A DNA stretch of 64,000 nt from NCBI GenBank assembly GCA_954871525.1, contig OX940871.1, forward strand, positions 14,848,532-14,912,531, in the 5' to 3' direction. The notes below the pieces were generated by a model, which had not been told where the DNA came from, did not search any database, and saw nothing but the letters and a program-made list of their open reading frames with translations. The position numbers were made by a program, and so were the translations under genes. Position 1 is the first letter of the stretch. The number at the start of each line of letters is the position of its first letter. This stretch comes from Parietaria judaica (lineage: Eukaryota > Streptophyta > Magnoliopsida > Rosales > Urticaceae). Below are positions 20,261-32,454 of this stretch, in pieces.

Positions 20261-20794
20261 TGTACCCCTCGAGGTAGTACAAAAATTTGAACGTACCAAA
20301 ATTGTTTATTCAATGGACCACAATCACAGTTGTAAGAGTTTCTTGTCGGGTAACTTACCATGGTTGTGCTTACGCTTCCTAGATGCTCATGTGGCTCAAC
20401 CCGTCGCCGTCGCCGATTTCATCAAATTTGAATAGCGGTACTATCTTATTTTGCTTACTTATTTATTTTGTGACTTTATCATAATTCCTTTGAATTTTTT
20501 TATTCATGCAGAGGATGTTACAGTATATCTCACACTCGATAGTTGATACTAAACACCCCGAGCTATTCTGTCGTCCAAAAATATGCTGCCAATTACTTTC
20601 CAGCTCGACTTCAGTATTAACATTTATTATATTAAGAAAATGTTAATTTCTGCATCTGTTTCACTTACTCTCAATAACGAGGAATACCGGGGTAATGAAA
20701 TCAAAATTATATATGACAAAAGTTTTTTGGCGTATTTAAGTTTTTATTTCGGCCTGTATTTAACTCTTTACTAAGAGAGACGTCGAACGGTTTG
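20261..20794. other. No gene recognised
   Basis: AT-rich sequence between the tandem array and the Copia fragment. Short ORFs have no recognisable motif. It is probably the interior of the Mutator-like element. Confidence 0.45.
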
Positions 20795-20808
20795 AAATTA
20801 CTTTTTTT

Positions 20809-22240
20809 TTGTCCGTATACAAGAGAAAGAGAGGAGTGGACGGGAAGGTTGAAACCTTCAAGGCTAGACTAGTGGCAAAGGGTTTTACCCAGAGAGAAGG
20901 TATTGATTTCGTTGAGACCTTCGCTCCAGTTGCTAAGTATAAGTCAATCCGGATTCTCATGGCCATAGCCTGTAGTCTCAATTACGAGATTTGGCAGATG
21001 GACGTCAAAACCGCATTCATGAACGGGTATATTGACGAGAACATCGATATGGACCAACCAGAAGGGTTCGTGCAACAGTGTCAAGAAAGGAAAGTTGCAG
21101 ACTACTTAAGTCCATTTATGGATCGAAGCAAGCTTCAAGATCCTGGAATCTAAGGTTTGATGAGACTATCAAGACATATGGATTCATTCAGAATGAAATT
21201 GAAGCCTGCATTATAAACTCAATGATGAGTCCGTGGAAATTTTTCTTGTTCTATACGTCGACGATATTCTTCTCATTCGAAACATTGTGAAGAGATTATC
21301 GGACGTGAAAGCGTGGCTATCTACGCAATTCCAAATGAAGGATATGGGAGAAGCCAGCTATGTTCTTGGGATCCGTATTTTTAGGGATCGCAATAACAGG
21401 TTTCTAGCCTTGTCACAAGCAGCTTACATTGATAAGGTGCTTGAACAGTTTGCAATGACAAAATCCAAGGGCGGTAATTTACCGACCAGGCATGGAGTGT
21501 TCCTTAGCAGGAAACAGTGTCCAACTTCTCCGGAAGAGCAAGACGAGATGAGGCGGGTGCCCTTTGCTTCAGTAGTGGGAAGTATGATGTATGCAATGCA
21601 GTGTACTAGGCCAGACATCTGTTACGCTGTGGGAATGGTTAGTAGATACCAATCCAACCATGGTATGTCTCACTGGACTGCAGTGAAGAATATTCTCAAG
21701 TATCTTCAAAGAACGAGAGACTATATGTTAGTATTTTCAGGTTCAGATCTGAATTTACTGGGATACACTGACTCATACTTCATGTCTGATAAGGACGCGA
21801 GAAAGTCGACGTCGGGAGCAGTGTACACCCTTGCTGGTGGAGCGATATTCTGGAGAAGCGTAAAGCAATACTGTATCGCAGATTCCACAATGGAAACTGA
21901 GTATGTGGCTGCCTGTGAAGCAGCCAAGGAATCAGTTTTGCTAAAGAATTTCTACATGGAACTGGGTGTAGTCCCAGATGTAGATGGACCACAAACGTTG
22001 TACTGTGATAACAGTGGCGCTGTGGCAAATTCTAAAGAGCCCAGAGACCATAACAATGCAAAACATATAGAAAGGAAATGCCATCTCATAAGAGAAATAG
22101 TACGTCGTGGGGACGTACGGGTTGTGAAAATAGCTTCGGAGGACAATCTGGCTGATCCATTTACCAAGACTTTGCCAGAGAAAATATTCAGGAGGCATAT
22201 GGAAAATATGGGCGTGAAAGACATGGGTCATCTTCTTTAA
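20809..22240 (+). pseudogene. Ty1/Copia pol: reverse transcriptase and RNase H, 5'-truncated and frameshifted
   Basis: The sequence starts inside the reverse-transcriptase domain (VETFKARLVAKGFTQREGID, then IWQMDVKTAFMNG). It passes through a frame change near 21100 (LLKSIYGSKQASRSWN) and another near 21240. The active-site motif YVDDILLI begins near 21251, and the rest is open to 22240. The RNase H part is well kept (MYAMQCTRPDICYAVG; TMETEYVAACEAAKESV; LYCDNSGAVANSKEPR; NLADPFTKTLPEKIF). In an intact element this polyprotein part copies the RNA genome in the particle. Gag, protease, integrase and the 5' LTR are absent. Two frameshifts make it non-functional. The 3' LTR follows directly. Confidence 0.9.
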
Positions 22241-22242
22241 GT

Positions 22243-22255
22243 ACAAGTGGGAGAT
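22243..22255 (+). other. Polypurine tract of the Copia element
   Basis: ACAAGTGGGAGAT directly before the LTR start TGTTGGAC. This is a classical Copia arrangement, 3 bp after the pol stop. Confidence 0.8.
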
Positions 22256-24988
22256 TGTTGGACATATGTGTCCTTAAACAAGATATTTATCCATTTGTAA
22301 AAGATTATGACAAGTCGTTGAATAAAGATGATGCTTATTATGTTAATCTTATTATAGTTTCTGGTAGAGTAAAATAGAATGTTTGATTCCTTAGTTCATA
22401 AAGAATGCAATTATGTTATTATTATTACAACAGAGTCGATGTGAAGAAGAATTAATAATCATAATAAATGAACTTAAAACGTCTGTGACCTGATTAACTG
22501 GGTGGGAGCCCATTAATCATGTAAGGTCATTAATGTGACTAAGTGACAATCCTATTCTGGTTTATGTGTGTGTCACGCTCACTAGAAGTGCATTAAGTAT
22601 GGAGCGTCTTCATACTGGACTGGACCTGACTTAAACTCAAGAAGTTATCATATAAGACCGTCAGTGATAACTTGTAGTTGAATAACAAAACGATGATCAA
22701 ATGGATATTAGCTCTAAGTCCTGAGTGATCGTGAGTCCGATCTACTGGCTTGATTGTTCTTTGATTTAACCGTTAGAGAACACAAGATATTACCGCTGTT
22801 CCCAACACTATTATTTTGGGAACATGATAGTCATGGGCATCACACAGCTCTCGTCAGAGTCATGATGATTCCCTTGATTGTCAGTGGTGAGAAGTGAGAG
22901 GTACCCGTGCGCAACTTATGAATCGAAACCATAAGTGGGTTGCTCATAATAGTACTGACTGATTCAAGGATGAAAATACAATGAGTGGCATTACGGTAAA
23001 AACCGCCTGCTCATGTGTGAGTCATCAAGTGAAAGGACAATAACCCGAATTTGATTGTATCAATGGACACCTTGCTATTATAAGGGAATAATATATACCG
23101 TATAACTAAAGGGTGTAGACTCGGGTCTATAGTAGAATAACTTCGAGGTTTGACGAACAGCTAGCAGTTCGTTGGAGCTTAAGTGATACGGGTCCATGGT
23201 CCCCAAGATAGCTCCGTTACGGATGATACGTACGTGCTTAAAATACATTCTGGATAATTTTTAATCATTTGGCTCGACTTATAAAACTGACAAGTCCGTG
23301 TCAGACGTCAGATAGTTTTATCGTCAGCGTGGCAAAAGTATCATATTTTGTCACACAGAATTAACTGATAAAAAAAAAGTTAGAATTTAGATTTTCTGTC
23401 AGCACCATGTTGTTGAAAATTAAATTCTAAGCAACTTTGCTTTTTGAACCAAGTCATTCAGACTTACGGTTTGTGATTTATGGATTTTCTAAGTTTATGA
23501 CTCGGTTCGGTAAACTATGAAATTAAATAACATGTCACAAATTTAAATGATGGTGTGGCACCATGACATTTAATGTGTGATATTGAGATCATGTTTTATT
23601 AATATAATTTAATTATTTAGATTTAATTATTAATATCTAATTAATAATTATATAATAATTAAAAGATTTATATTAATAAATAAAAATATATATTTATATA
23701 TTGTTACATGGGTAAATTTGAATTAGGGTTTGGAGAATACAAACCCTAGCTAAATTCGAATATGAGAATTGGATATTTTATATTTGCGGCATAAGTACCT
23801 AATGTTTTGGTATTTTGGCAAAACTCTAAAATCAATTTAATCCATTGGATCGGTTATGCTTTAATATCAACCGTTGGATTGAGATAATTGATTTAAACCC
23901 TAGAAGTAATTCAAAATGAAGCTTGGTGCCCAAGTTTAGGTATTTCGAATTTTTTTATTTACCTGTGTCTGTTGGATTGGTTTTGAGATTTAATCTTTAC
24001 CGTCGGATTAGAAATTAATTAATGTTATATATATAATATTTAATTCGAATAATATTATGGATAAGAGTTCGAATTAGGGTTTCATGAAACCCTAGGGCAT
24101 TTGACTTTATCCCTAATTGATTTGATCCATTGGATTGGTTTTAGATTTAATTTTAACCATTGGATCTACATAATCATAAACAAATTCGAATTTTAATATG
24201 TATATATCGTATAATTCGAATTTTATTAATATGATGATAAGATTAAATATTGTGATCTTATCATGTATTATTATTTAATTAAGTCCCTGATTAATTATAT
24301 ACATTGGATTTAGATGAGATTAAATCTGGACCATTCGATTGAAATAATTAAACATTTTTAATTTAATAAATTCGAATAAAGGGAGGAAAAATCTCCAAAT
24401 CGGTTACAGCTTGAGCCTATAAATAGGAGGCTCATTTTACACATTTTTTACACCTTTCCCCAGAGCAAAAACTCGAGCTCACCCTCTCTCTCAAGGGTCT
24501 GCGAGTTTTCTGCTTCTGATCTCTCTTCTGGTTCGGCTTAAGAGATATTTTTCTCCGGTAGCTTTAAAAGAACCGTCAGTTACATTTTGAGACGGAGTCC
24601 TGCCGGTGAAGCCCACGCTTCGGTATGAGGAGTCCAGGAGAATATCCCGGAAGATCACGGGACTTTCCCTCAGCACCCGCAGAGCCCTGCCCAAGTCAGA
24701 ATGCGAAGCCGGAATCGTCAATTGAGGTACGGCCTTATGCATTGAGTTAATAAATGCAACCATTTACTGCTTTCTATTTATTTCCTATTCGACTAGATTA
24801 TTAATAATGATTATGAAATATTAAATTCAAAATATATCATATCTTAACGAAATGATTATTACCCGATATCCGTGTCGTCGGTCCGGAACAAGTTTTCCTC
24901 TTTAAAATGATTTTTTAAATGTTACCGGGACGCCTCAGAGGCTATTATCGTGGTAAGGAAGTCGGACTGATACCACTGATTTCCAACA
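22256..24988 (+). repeat. 3' LTR of the truncated Copia element (copy 2, 2733 bp)
   Basis: Begins TGTTGGACAT and ends TTTCCAACA. It matches the solo LTR at 32859-35611 over its length and, inverted, 11731-15019. It has a TATA box CTATAAATA (about 24418-24426) followed by a CT-rich leader. The LTR is unusually long for a Copia element. No duplication can be assigned because the 5' end of the element is missing. Confidence 0.9.
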
Positions 24989-24999
24989 CATTCTTCCAT

Positions 25000-27157
25000 C
25001 ATTCTCAATGGAAGCCTTTTCCTCTTTTTCTTCCTTTTTTTTTTGCTCTTGCGCGGTTCAATCTTTGAAAAATTAGCAGTAACAGAAGCTAGTATCTTCG
25101 AATTCTCATTAAGCGCGATAATATTTACGGGCGAAGAATACGAAAGCCACTAGTTGTTAAAACTGTAGAAAGCATGACAGAATTCGTGAATGTTTTTTCC
25201 TGCACTGGTGATTGCGCGGATGGCATGCGCACATGGGTACCCATCGAAGTTAAATTTGTTGCACGAGCACGTCTTGGTTATAAGATTTACCACCTTAAAA
25301 TCCCCGCAACTCCTCACTTCCCATGATTTTTCGAAATCCTTAGTGGCCCGCATTTTTCAGATGCTTTCATGTTCTCTCGAAGCTTATACTCTGTGTTCTG
25401 AGTGAATAAAGACGACGATCGGTTAGCACATTCTGTACTATGTTCATGATATTTTTTTTATCCTTGCGGCTACCATCTTCAAACACTCGTTTAAAAGGGT
25501 AAGAATAGGATATTCTCCAGCTATCTCCATAAAATCATGCATGTGTTTATCAATGTTTGAAGTTATTATGTCATACCTTTTCTCCATGTAGTACGCCCTC
25601 GCCCATCGATCTCTGCTCTCAAGATTTTCATCGAGATAATTCGCAGCTAAAGGATACCTTTGTTGGAACTCGCCCCAATGTCTATCGAATTCAGCCCAGG
25701 TATATACTGTCGCCAGTTCCCAAACCTTATTCACTAATCTCTTCGCTTTAAACTTTCCTTGCAAGTGTACTTGGATGAGATAAGGACATAATCCATGCGT
25801 TGCCGTCCGATACACCTTCCTGCACGTATTCTTGATGGGTCCGCAGTTATCCATTACAATGACCAACTCATTTGTTTCCGGAATCGTTGCTTTCAGATCT
25901 TCTAAAAACTATTCAGACGATTTAGACTTATCCCAAAATAAAATACCAAAAGCGAGTGGAAAAACGGTGTGATTGCCATTAGTAGAGCTTGCCACGAGTA
26001 AGGTACTTTGGTACTCGTCACTCATGCGATATACGGCGATCGAAATAGCCTTCCGCATACTTTTGAAGCCTTGAATCGACGCGTATATTTCCACGAAACA
26101 ATACTCAAAAGCCCCTTCTAAGTTACATTTAATTGAAATCAAGGAACCCGGGTTTTGATTTTCAACCATAAAAAAAAACGCCGATAACAACGCGAAGTTT
26201 TGGCCAGAGGTACCTTTAATCTTGTATTCGGAAAGTTTCTTGCCATTCGTAGCCATCCAGTAACTGATTTTGTAACCCTTATCTGCCATATGCCTCTGGA
26301 TCTCATTCGGGTCCGGTATTTCGATATTTTGGTCACTGTATCTGCTTATGACCTCATCAGAAACGGACGACGAAGTGGCCCGGCGTAAACCTTGTCGTGC
26401 GTCTACGGAACAAGTGTGGACGTCGTGATATGTACGTATTCTAAACGTCCCCTCTGTCCCCAGCGCTGCACATAAACTCGTCGAGGCATTTGACTACATA
26501 TAATTTCTTGTCCGACTTTATCAACTTCACTCCGAAATGTCCTGCAGCACCCCCGGACACAACACTTCTCAACTCAGCCTTTGATGCAAACTCCTGACCA
26601 ATTATAAGATCCATACTGCCGGGAAAACTATGCATCGGTCCTTCTTCCTCAGTCTTGAAATCGATAAGAAAAGTAGAGGATCCCGCAAAGTTATTAGAAC
26701 ACTCTGTCAATGGCGACAGTAACACAAATTCTGCATCCAGGGACGAAACAGCATCCGGTACGTCGACATGGCGCTCCCGGTACTCTTCTTGCACAAATGT
26801 TGTTTGTTCGATACCTACTTCATGAGATACCTTTTTTACTAGCTTGACGTACAACTGTTTAAACCTTGACGGCATATCTGGTGTACGAGTATACGATTCC
26901 AAGCCAAGTTCATTACCAATGGCAATTGGCTGAGTATTGTGATCAACTGGGTAATAAGTTACCTTCAAATAAAATTGTGGGCCAATATCAAATTTGTAAT
27001 ATAAAAACTCCTTCAAATAAGAAATGTTGTTCAAAGAAGACTTTGAAACGGTAACAACATTTGCAGTTTCACTTATTCCATCCCACAACCACTTGAAACA
27101 ATCTCTATTGAAAATCAACTTTCCGCCAACACTGACAATCACACGGTAACAATCCAT
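25000..27157 (-). pseudogene. Mutator-like (MURA/KAONASHI) transposase, broken in several frames
   Basis: Reading the minus strand from an ATG at 27157: an N-terminal MuDR domain ending in GQEFASKAELRSVVSG and KSDKKLYVVKCLDEF (26441-27157). Then the DDE region in other frames (FEYCFVEIYASIQGFKSMRK, LLVASSTNGNHTVFPLAFGI; 25909-26336) and a block with VMDNCGPIKN and HGLCPYLIQVHLQGKF (25444-25866). A SWIM zinc finger follows (CSCNKFNFDGYPCAHA; 25150-25353), and near 25000-25090 a basic PRKSKKKRKKKRKR tail. MULE transposases cut and rejoin the element ends in the nucleus. At least three frame breaks exist. The first catalytic Asp (normally VDGTHL after the MRK motif) is replaced by an unrelated stretch, so the copy is dead. 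An acceptor AG sits directly before the ATG. Confidence 0.85.
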
Positions 27158-27700
27158 CCTGCAAAAAAAAATACTTCAACCTTAAATTAAACCGCTATAG
27201 GCTTATAAGAGACAACTATATCATAACATAACGTAGCGGTATGTTTGAAACTTAGTTTATATTTAAGGATTCATAGAGTACGACCTAAATTCGGCATGCG
27301 GATATCAGTACCGCTACATAATATAATACTACCGCTATATTAATATCCATGAATTGAAAACAACAATAAAATTTACTTTATTACACCGGATAACCTTAGT
27401 TTATAGCGCATAATCAAGGATTAATAAACGAGCTAAATTCAGCCTACGTATATAGGTACCGCTACACAAAATATTAATACCGCTATAATTTATTCAGCAA
27501 TTGAAAGCAGCAATATAATTACTTCATTGCACTAGATAACCTTAATTTCATGTATATAAATGAGGATTCACGGTTTAATACCTAAAACTGGCCTACAGGT
27601 TTCAGTACTGTTACATAATATATTAATACCGCTATATGTTATCAAGAAATTCAAAACAGTAATACGATTACTTTATTAAACTGGGCTAACCTTCGAATGA
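27158..27700 (-). other. 5' UTR intron of the MULE transposase with ACCGCT repeats
   Basis: On the minus strand a T-rich tract ending TTTTTTTGCAG meets the exon GATGGATTG at 27157. A possible donor GTTAGC lies near 27693. The intron holds repeated TACCGCTACATAATAT and TACCGCTATATTAATA words, like 17920-18300. Confidence 0.5.
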
Positions 27701-28079
27701 GTTAGTTCTTGATAATTAATCGAGCTGAAAGATTCGCTAATCGTTCGCTGGGTAACGCGGAAGATGCAGAGAAGGAATCTGGTGAATCGGCAAGAAACAA
27801 TGGGAGCTTAGGGTTTCTTAGAAAATAGGGAGTCGAAGAAGACGAATAATAGAAGAGAGAGAAACATGGCGGGAAAGAAATAATATTAAACGTATGGAGG
27901 AGAGAGAAAAAATAATAAAATAAGAGGAGAGAGAAAGTCAATCCAAACGAACTGCAAATGGCCCCAGATCGTTTAATGAAGGGTATGAACCAAACATGTG
28001 AACAGTACTGAGAGTATAAACCTCTACCAAATCCCGAATAAGGTCATTCCTGCAATAAGCCCAGAACATTCAATTTATA
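27701..28079. other. Likely 5' end of the MULE transposase gene and unannotated flank
   Basis: The minus strand holds a pyrimidine-rich leader (CTTCTCTGCATCTTCC-type). No coding region and no recognisable element terminus were found. Confidence 0.35.
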
Positions 28080-28446
28080 AGGTTAATTGCGGCAAAAAGA
28101 CCAAACTTTTGGTCAAATGCTCTGTTGTGTATACAACCTCCGTAAATAGCGACAAAAGTACCCAAACTTGGCATCTGAGAGTTGACCGAGAAAATCAGTC
28201 CATGTGGCTCTGCTAACCTTTGTCATGTGGCTATGACTATTAATATATACAACAATTACGTGGCATGCCACGTGACAGCCATGTGTCATGTGGCATGCCA
28301 CGTGGCAAAGGCTAACAACCACATGGACTGATTTTCTCAGTCAACTCCCAAATGCCAAGTTTGGATACGTTTGCCTCTATTTTTGGATGTTTTATACAGA
28401 GCAGAACATTTGACTAAAGATTAGGTCATTTTGCCGCAATTAACCC
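28080..28446. mobile_element. Foldback MITE, probable Mutator type
   Basis: Starts AGGTTAATTGCGGCAAAAAG and ends with the inverted CATTTTGCCGCAATTAACCC. The inverted arms are about 150 bp (for example GAGAAAATCAGTCCATGTGG near 28187 against CCACATGGACTGATTTTCTC near 28319). The ends resemble the MITEs at 38887-39347 and 49301-49548. The duplication is not clear here. Confidence 0.75.
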
Positions 28447-28535
28447 TCATTCTTATAGAAAATAAATACAAATTGGGGGGCCTTCCCGTGCAGTGGCAGT
28501 GTTCGTGTGTGTTGCCTTGCTTGTAGAGCTGAATG

Positions 28536-28622
28536 TGGCGACATCGCGACTCGTCGCGATGAAAATCGCCAAAATCGCGAGTTTTGTTCGTCGCGACTGG
28601 CGGCGTCGCAAGAAATCGCGAC
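28536..28622. repeat. Subterminal TCGCGA repeats of the hAT element, left end
   Basis: ATCGCGACTCGTCGCGATG, AATCGCGAG, CGTCGCGACTG, GCGTCGC and AATCGCGACC lie within 85 bp. The inverted form GTCGCGACGAGTCGCGATGC is at 32393-32416 near the other end. Such clusters are the usual binding sites of hAT transposases. Confidence 0.7.
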
Positions 28623-29079
28623 CAGGGGCGAGAAATTTGGGTTCTTCAGTTCTTGTACTTTGCGGCATATGTACGTAGTTGTTTCCAATGTTTAAATTTG
28701 TTAGTTTTTACCCGAATTTAATTATCAAACTTTATCAATAATTTCAAAACTATATTTAATTATGTTTATTATTTATAATTATTATTTGTAATTAATTTAT
28801 TTCAAAATTAATATTTAAATATGTTATAATTATTATGTTAGTTTTTAATTTGTAACATATTAATAATTTGAACAAATTTAATCAACAAATAAATATATAC
28901 GATAAGACGAGATATTTAAAAAAAAGTTGTATTATTCATTGTGAATATTACAATAAGGTGGAAGAGAGCTGTAAATATTCAGTGTAAATATTACAAGATG
29001 CCTCACTAAAACCTCTCTTGTAAAACCCTCCTTAGGGACATAAAACTAAGAGAGGAAAGAGCACATCATTACTCGGGGA

Positions 29080-32067
29080 ACATTGCGTTGAACCTTTCCT
29101 TCATTAGCTCCAGTTCGCTTGGTTCGGAGCGTTCATAAATCATTCAACACCACTATTTTCTCGACGTGTGTGTTGGTGGTTGACGCCCGCCGGTCGTTGA
29201 TGAGATATTGAGCCATACTGAAAACGCTCTCCGAAGCAACGCTGGAGATGGGGATGGACAGTATATCCCTCGCAATTCCCGCCAAAATCGGAAATCTGTC
29301 CCTTTAATTCTTCCACCACTTAATGACGTCGAACTCGTCGGATTCTTCGTTGAGGTGTAGGCCGTAGTATCGCTTCACTTCTGCCGGTTGGCCTTCCGTG
29401 TCGCCCGCCAATGGCGTAATGGATTCCCCGTGACTTAGCCGTTGCTTGAGTCTCCGGGTGAAGTCTAGTCCCGTCTTGGTTAGGCTTGCCATCACTGCCC
29501 TTTGCTCCTCCTGTGCGTTGAACTGTGGGAACCGTTTGTCGTATTCACTGTACAATTCATCAAAAGCTTCATTAACAACATTAACATAATTACGATAATC
29601 CACCCCTATGTTTTCTCCGATTGTTATCATCATTGTCCCATACGCATCCGAAAGACGAGGGTCTAGAATAGCACCGAAGCAAAACAAAAACGGGGGTGGA
29701 TCCCAACAAGATTTGAATTTCAAAACCGTAGACGAAACAAGCGGAGAAATAATAGGGTCATTTTCGAATTCTTTGAAAGCACACGAAATTTAATAAAGAC
29801 CCGAAAGACCATGATTCAAAGAAGGTTTATTTTGGTTAGAAAAAAGTAAAGTAACAGCATAAAAAGGTTTGAGGAAAGCGAGGAATTTCTTCGCGGTTGC
29901 CCATTCCGCCTCCGTGATCCGCGCCTCGGGAGCGAGTTCCTGTCCGAGGAAGTGGTCCAAAGGGAAGCCTCTGTCTACACATATCTGAAATCATTAAATA
30001 CGTAGAGTTCCATCGCGTATTATTATCTAAACCAAACCTATTAGCTTTATGATTGTGGTCTTTACAAAATCGTCTCCACCTATTGGTGGTTTGAGGATTC
30101 CGGATCCAATCAACAATGCCGCGTATTTTTTCAACATGGTGTACAATGTGTGCCTCGCCCGTTCGTGCAATTAAATTAATTATGTGACAAGCACACCGTT
30201 GATGGAAAATATTTCGAAACGGAGAAGCGGGCAACATTGTTTCCAAGATCATAATCGCAGCGTTGTTGCTTGAGGCATTACTTAAGGTAATGGAAATAAC
30301 ACGATTTTGTAAACCCTAATCACAAAATAATGTAAGTAATTTATCGCCTATGTTTTTTCCGGTATGGCGACACTCGAAAGACAATAAGTTTAAAAGTCGT
30401 TGACATGGATTCCACTCATCGTCGACGTAATGGGCGATCAAACTCATGTAATCGTTTAAACTTGGATTGCTCCACAAGTCGGTGATAAAAGCAACGTTTA
30501 TGCTAGACATTTTGAAAAAATTGACTAAAAGATTTTTTTGCATAGCATAAGCGGTTTCCATGTTCCCGGTATAAGTGGTACGAGAAAACTGCTGGTACGT
30601 CGGATTAATCCTTTGCATATATCGTGTATGGTTTGGATTTTTGAGTGTCCATTTCCGTTCACAGCAAAAAGAGCACTTACCTGTGCTGTGTTTACCTCAT
30701 CGAGCTCCCCGGTTGGGAAGCACACATTTGCGTGTCGGTTCAAGTAGCCCGTTCCCGGGTCCCCCATCACGTCTAGGACTTGCCCGCACTTTTTGCACGT
30801 GACCAGTTTCACACGCTCTCCTTGCTCGTTGATATGCCGATCTTCATGGAAAAAGTTCCACACCGCAGCCGTGTTTGGTCGTCCCCACGCGAAGCCATGA
30901 GGATTTAGTCTATTAAAACAAAAGGAAAATCACAAATTTAAATGTCATAAAGTTTATTATTAATCATATTGATTTAATTAAATGTCTTAAGGTTAAATAA
31001 AAAAGTTAACAAAATTAAAATGGTATTTCTTATGTGTGGAAATAATTATCACTCTTTTGGATGGAACTCCCCGAGGTTCCATGGCCAGATCGACTGGAAA
31101 GGATGCTATGATCTCGCTTTAGGTCCAAGCTTTTCTAGACAGAACTCCCCGAGGTTCCAAGGCTAGCTTGGACGAGATTGCAAAGCAAACCTTATTTAAA
31201 AACAATCTTTCTAAGACACCAAAATCCAATAAGAACTTTATAATTATCACTGCACATACAAATTGCCTTTTTAATTTTATTAACTTATTTAAGTAACCAT
31301 TTAATGTTTAAATGATTATTAAATCTCAAGAAATTCATTTCTGATGTGGAAGATCAGTCAGAACCGCAACCACAGAGCATACTAAGACTTTCAAGAGACG
31401 TGGCAAATTAATTAATTAAACTAAAATGATTAAATGATTATTAAATCTCAAGAAATTCATTTCTGATGTTGAAGATCGGTCGGAACCGCAACCACAGAGC
31501 ATATTAAGACTTTCAAGAGACGTAGAAAATTAATTACTTAAACTAAAATAATTAAAATAATAATGATTACCCCGTTGCCGGACGCGGACGTCGAGCACGT
31601 CGAGAACGTTGGACGGAGCATTTGCCGGTTTCGTGATGGGAAGATATTGGAGAACCATCGTGGTACGAGCCGACAACAAAGGAATGGTGCGGAGTTGGAA
31701 GGTCCTCCTCCGGCGGTTGAGTTTTGTCCTCCTCGCGGTCGTCGACGGGTCCGCCTTGAAACATGAGTGCGAAAAATGGATCGGTGGTTCTCTTCTCCCT
31801 ACATCGACGTACCGCCTCCACCATTGATGCGGGCACACGCTCCGGATTGGCGTCGTGCGCGCCCATCGCCCGGACTAGACTAGGTCTTAGAGACCGTTGG
31901 GTATCATCGGGATAATTTGGATTTGGTTGGAAGGGAAATATTTCTTCCAGTAGCATAACGGGAATATAGCCCTCGGGCGTAGCTTGATTTGGCTCCACAC
32001 GAATAAATTGGGGCTGCAAATCCCTAGCCGCCCTTCGACCCCCGGAACTACCGTTTCTTCGAGACAT
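29080..32067 (-). pseudogene. hAT transposase, disabled
   Basis: Minus strand. 32067-31567 encodes an N-terminal Arg/Pro-rich part (MSRRNGSSGGRRAARDL). After a probable intron (about 31566-30905) come a BED zinc finger (VWNFFHED, CKKCGQVLD, GTGYLNRH; about 30865-30700), the catalytic region (FITDLWSNPSLNDYMSL near 30480), HQRCACHIINLIARTGEAHI (30210-30140), NTRWNSTYLM (about 30020), a DUF4413-like part (FCFGAILDPRLSDAYGTM near 29680) and the C-terminal dimerisation domain (RDILSIPISSVASESVFS near 29230). Defects: a frameshift near 30570, an in-frame stop near 30315, a frameshift near 29990 and a stop at about 29305. hAT transposases cut and paste the element in the nucleus. This copy cannot make the full protein. 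Confidence 0.85.
31314..31555. repeat. Tandem duplication of 122 bp in the hAT intron
   Basis: GATTATTAAATCTCAAGAAA occurs at about 31314 and again 122 bp later, followed by matching sequence (GAACCGCAACCACAGAGCAT). The copies differ at a few bases. Confidence 0.85.
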
Positions 32068-32454
32068 AATGGGAAATTTGAGAACTTGAGAGCTTTAGAG
32101 GGAAAAAACTTAGAGAGTTGAGAGAATTTGAGAGAGAGTTGGAAGATTGTTGGTGAGGAAATGAGGGTGGGAGATGTGGTATTTATAGGATTTGAGGAGA
32201 GAGTTGGGTGGGTGAATAATTATTGAGGTGGGTGAAGTGGGTGAATTATTGGGTGAATAAAAAGGGTAAAATTTGGTGGAAAAGTTGGAATTAATGCCGC
32301 AAAAAAGCACACCACGCGGATCGCTGACGTGGCACGTTGTGGGCCATCGATCATCTCACGTGGATCGCCCTCTCCCACGTCGCGACAAACAGGCCACGTC
32401 GCGACGAGTCGCGATGCATGGTTTTTCGTCGTGACTCGCATTTCTACTTGCTTG

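Larger units (their letters stand above)
11380..27700. mobile_element. Degenerate KAONASHI-type Mutator-like element (MULE with Ulp1-like gene), interrupted by retrotransposons
   Basis: A DUF1985/Ulp1-like protease gene on + (11380-17825) and a MURA-like transposase on - (25000-27157) sit convergently. That gene combination is known from plant KI-MULEs, which carry ULP-like genes. Non-coding parts of both arms share the recurring word ACCGCT, which supports common origin. Two Copia insertions (11731-15019 and about 20795-24988) split it. Without them the element would be about 9 kb. I could not find terminal inverted repeats or a 9-bp duplication, so the outer limits are approximate, and the parts may be more than one element. 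Confidence 0.6.
28524..32446 (-). mobile_element. hAT DNA transposon, nearly full-length
   Basis: The 3923-bp element has short inverted ends TAGAGCTGAATG... and ...CGCATTTCTA. It is flanked by a perfect 8-bp duplication CTTGCTTG (28516-28523 and 32447-32454), the hAT signature. It carries one transposase gene on the minus strand and clusters of TCGCGA-containing repeats near both ends. The transposase has several disabling changes. Confidence 0.9.

Noticed and set aside
11350..28060. Terminal inverted repeats of the KAONASHI element
   Set aside because: I compared the sequence near both presumed ends and saw no convincing inverted match; some KI-MULEs lack such repeats, so the limits stay open.
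28080..28446. 9-bp duplication for this MITE
   Set aside because: CAATTTATA and TCATTCTTA flanks are only vaguely similar; I do not claim a duplication.
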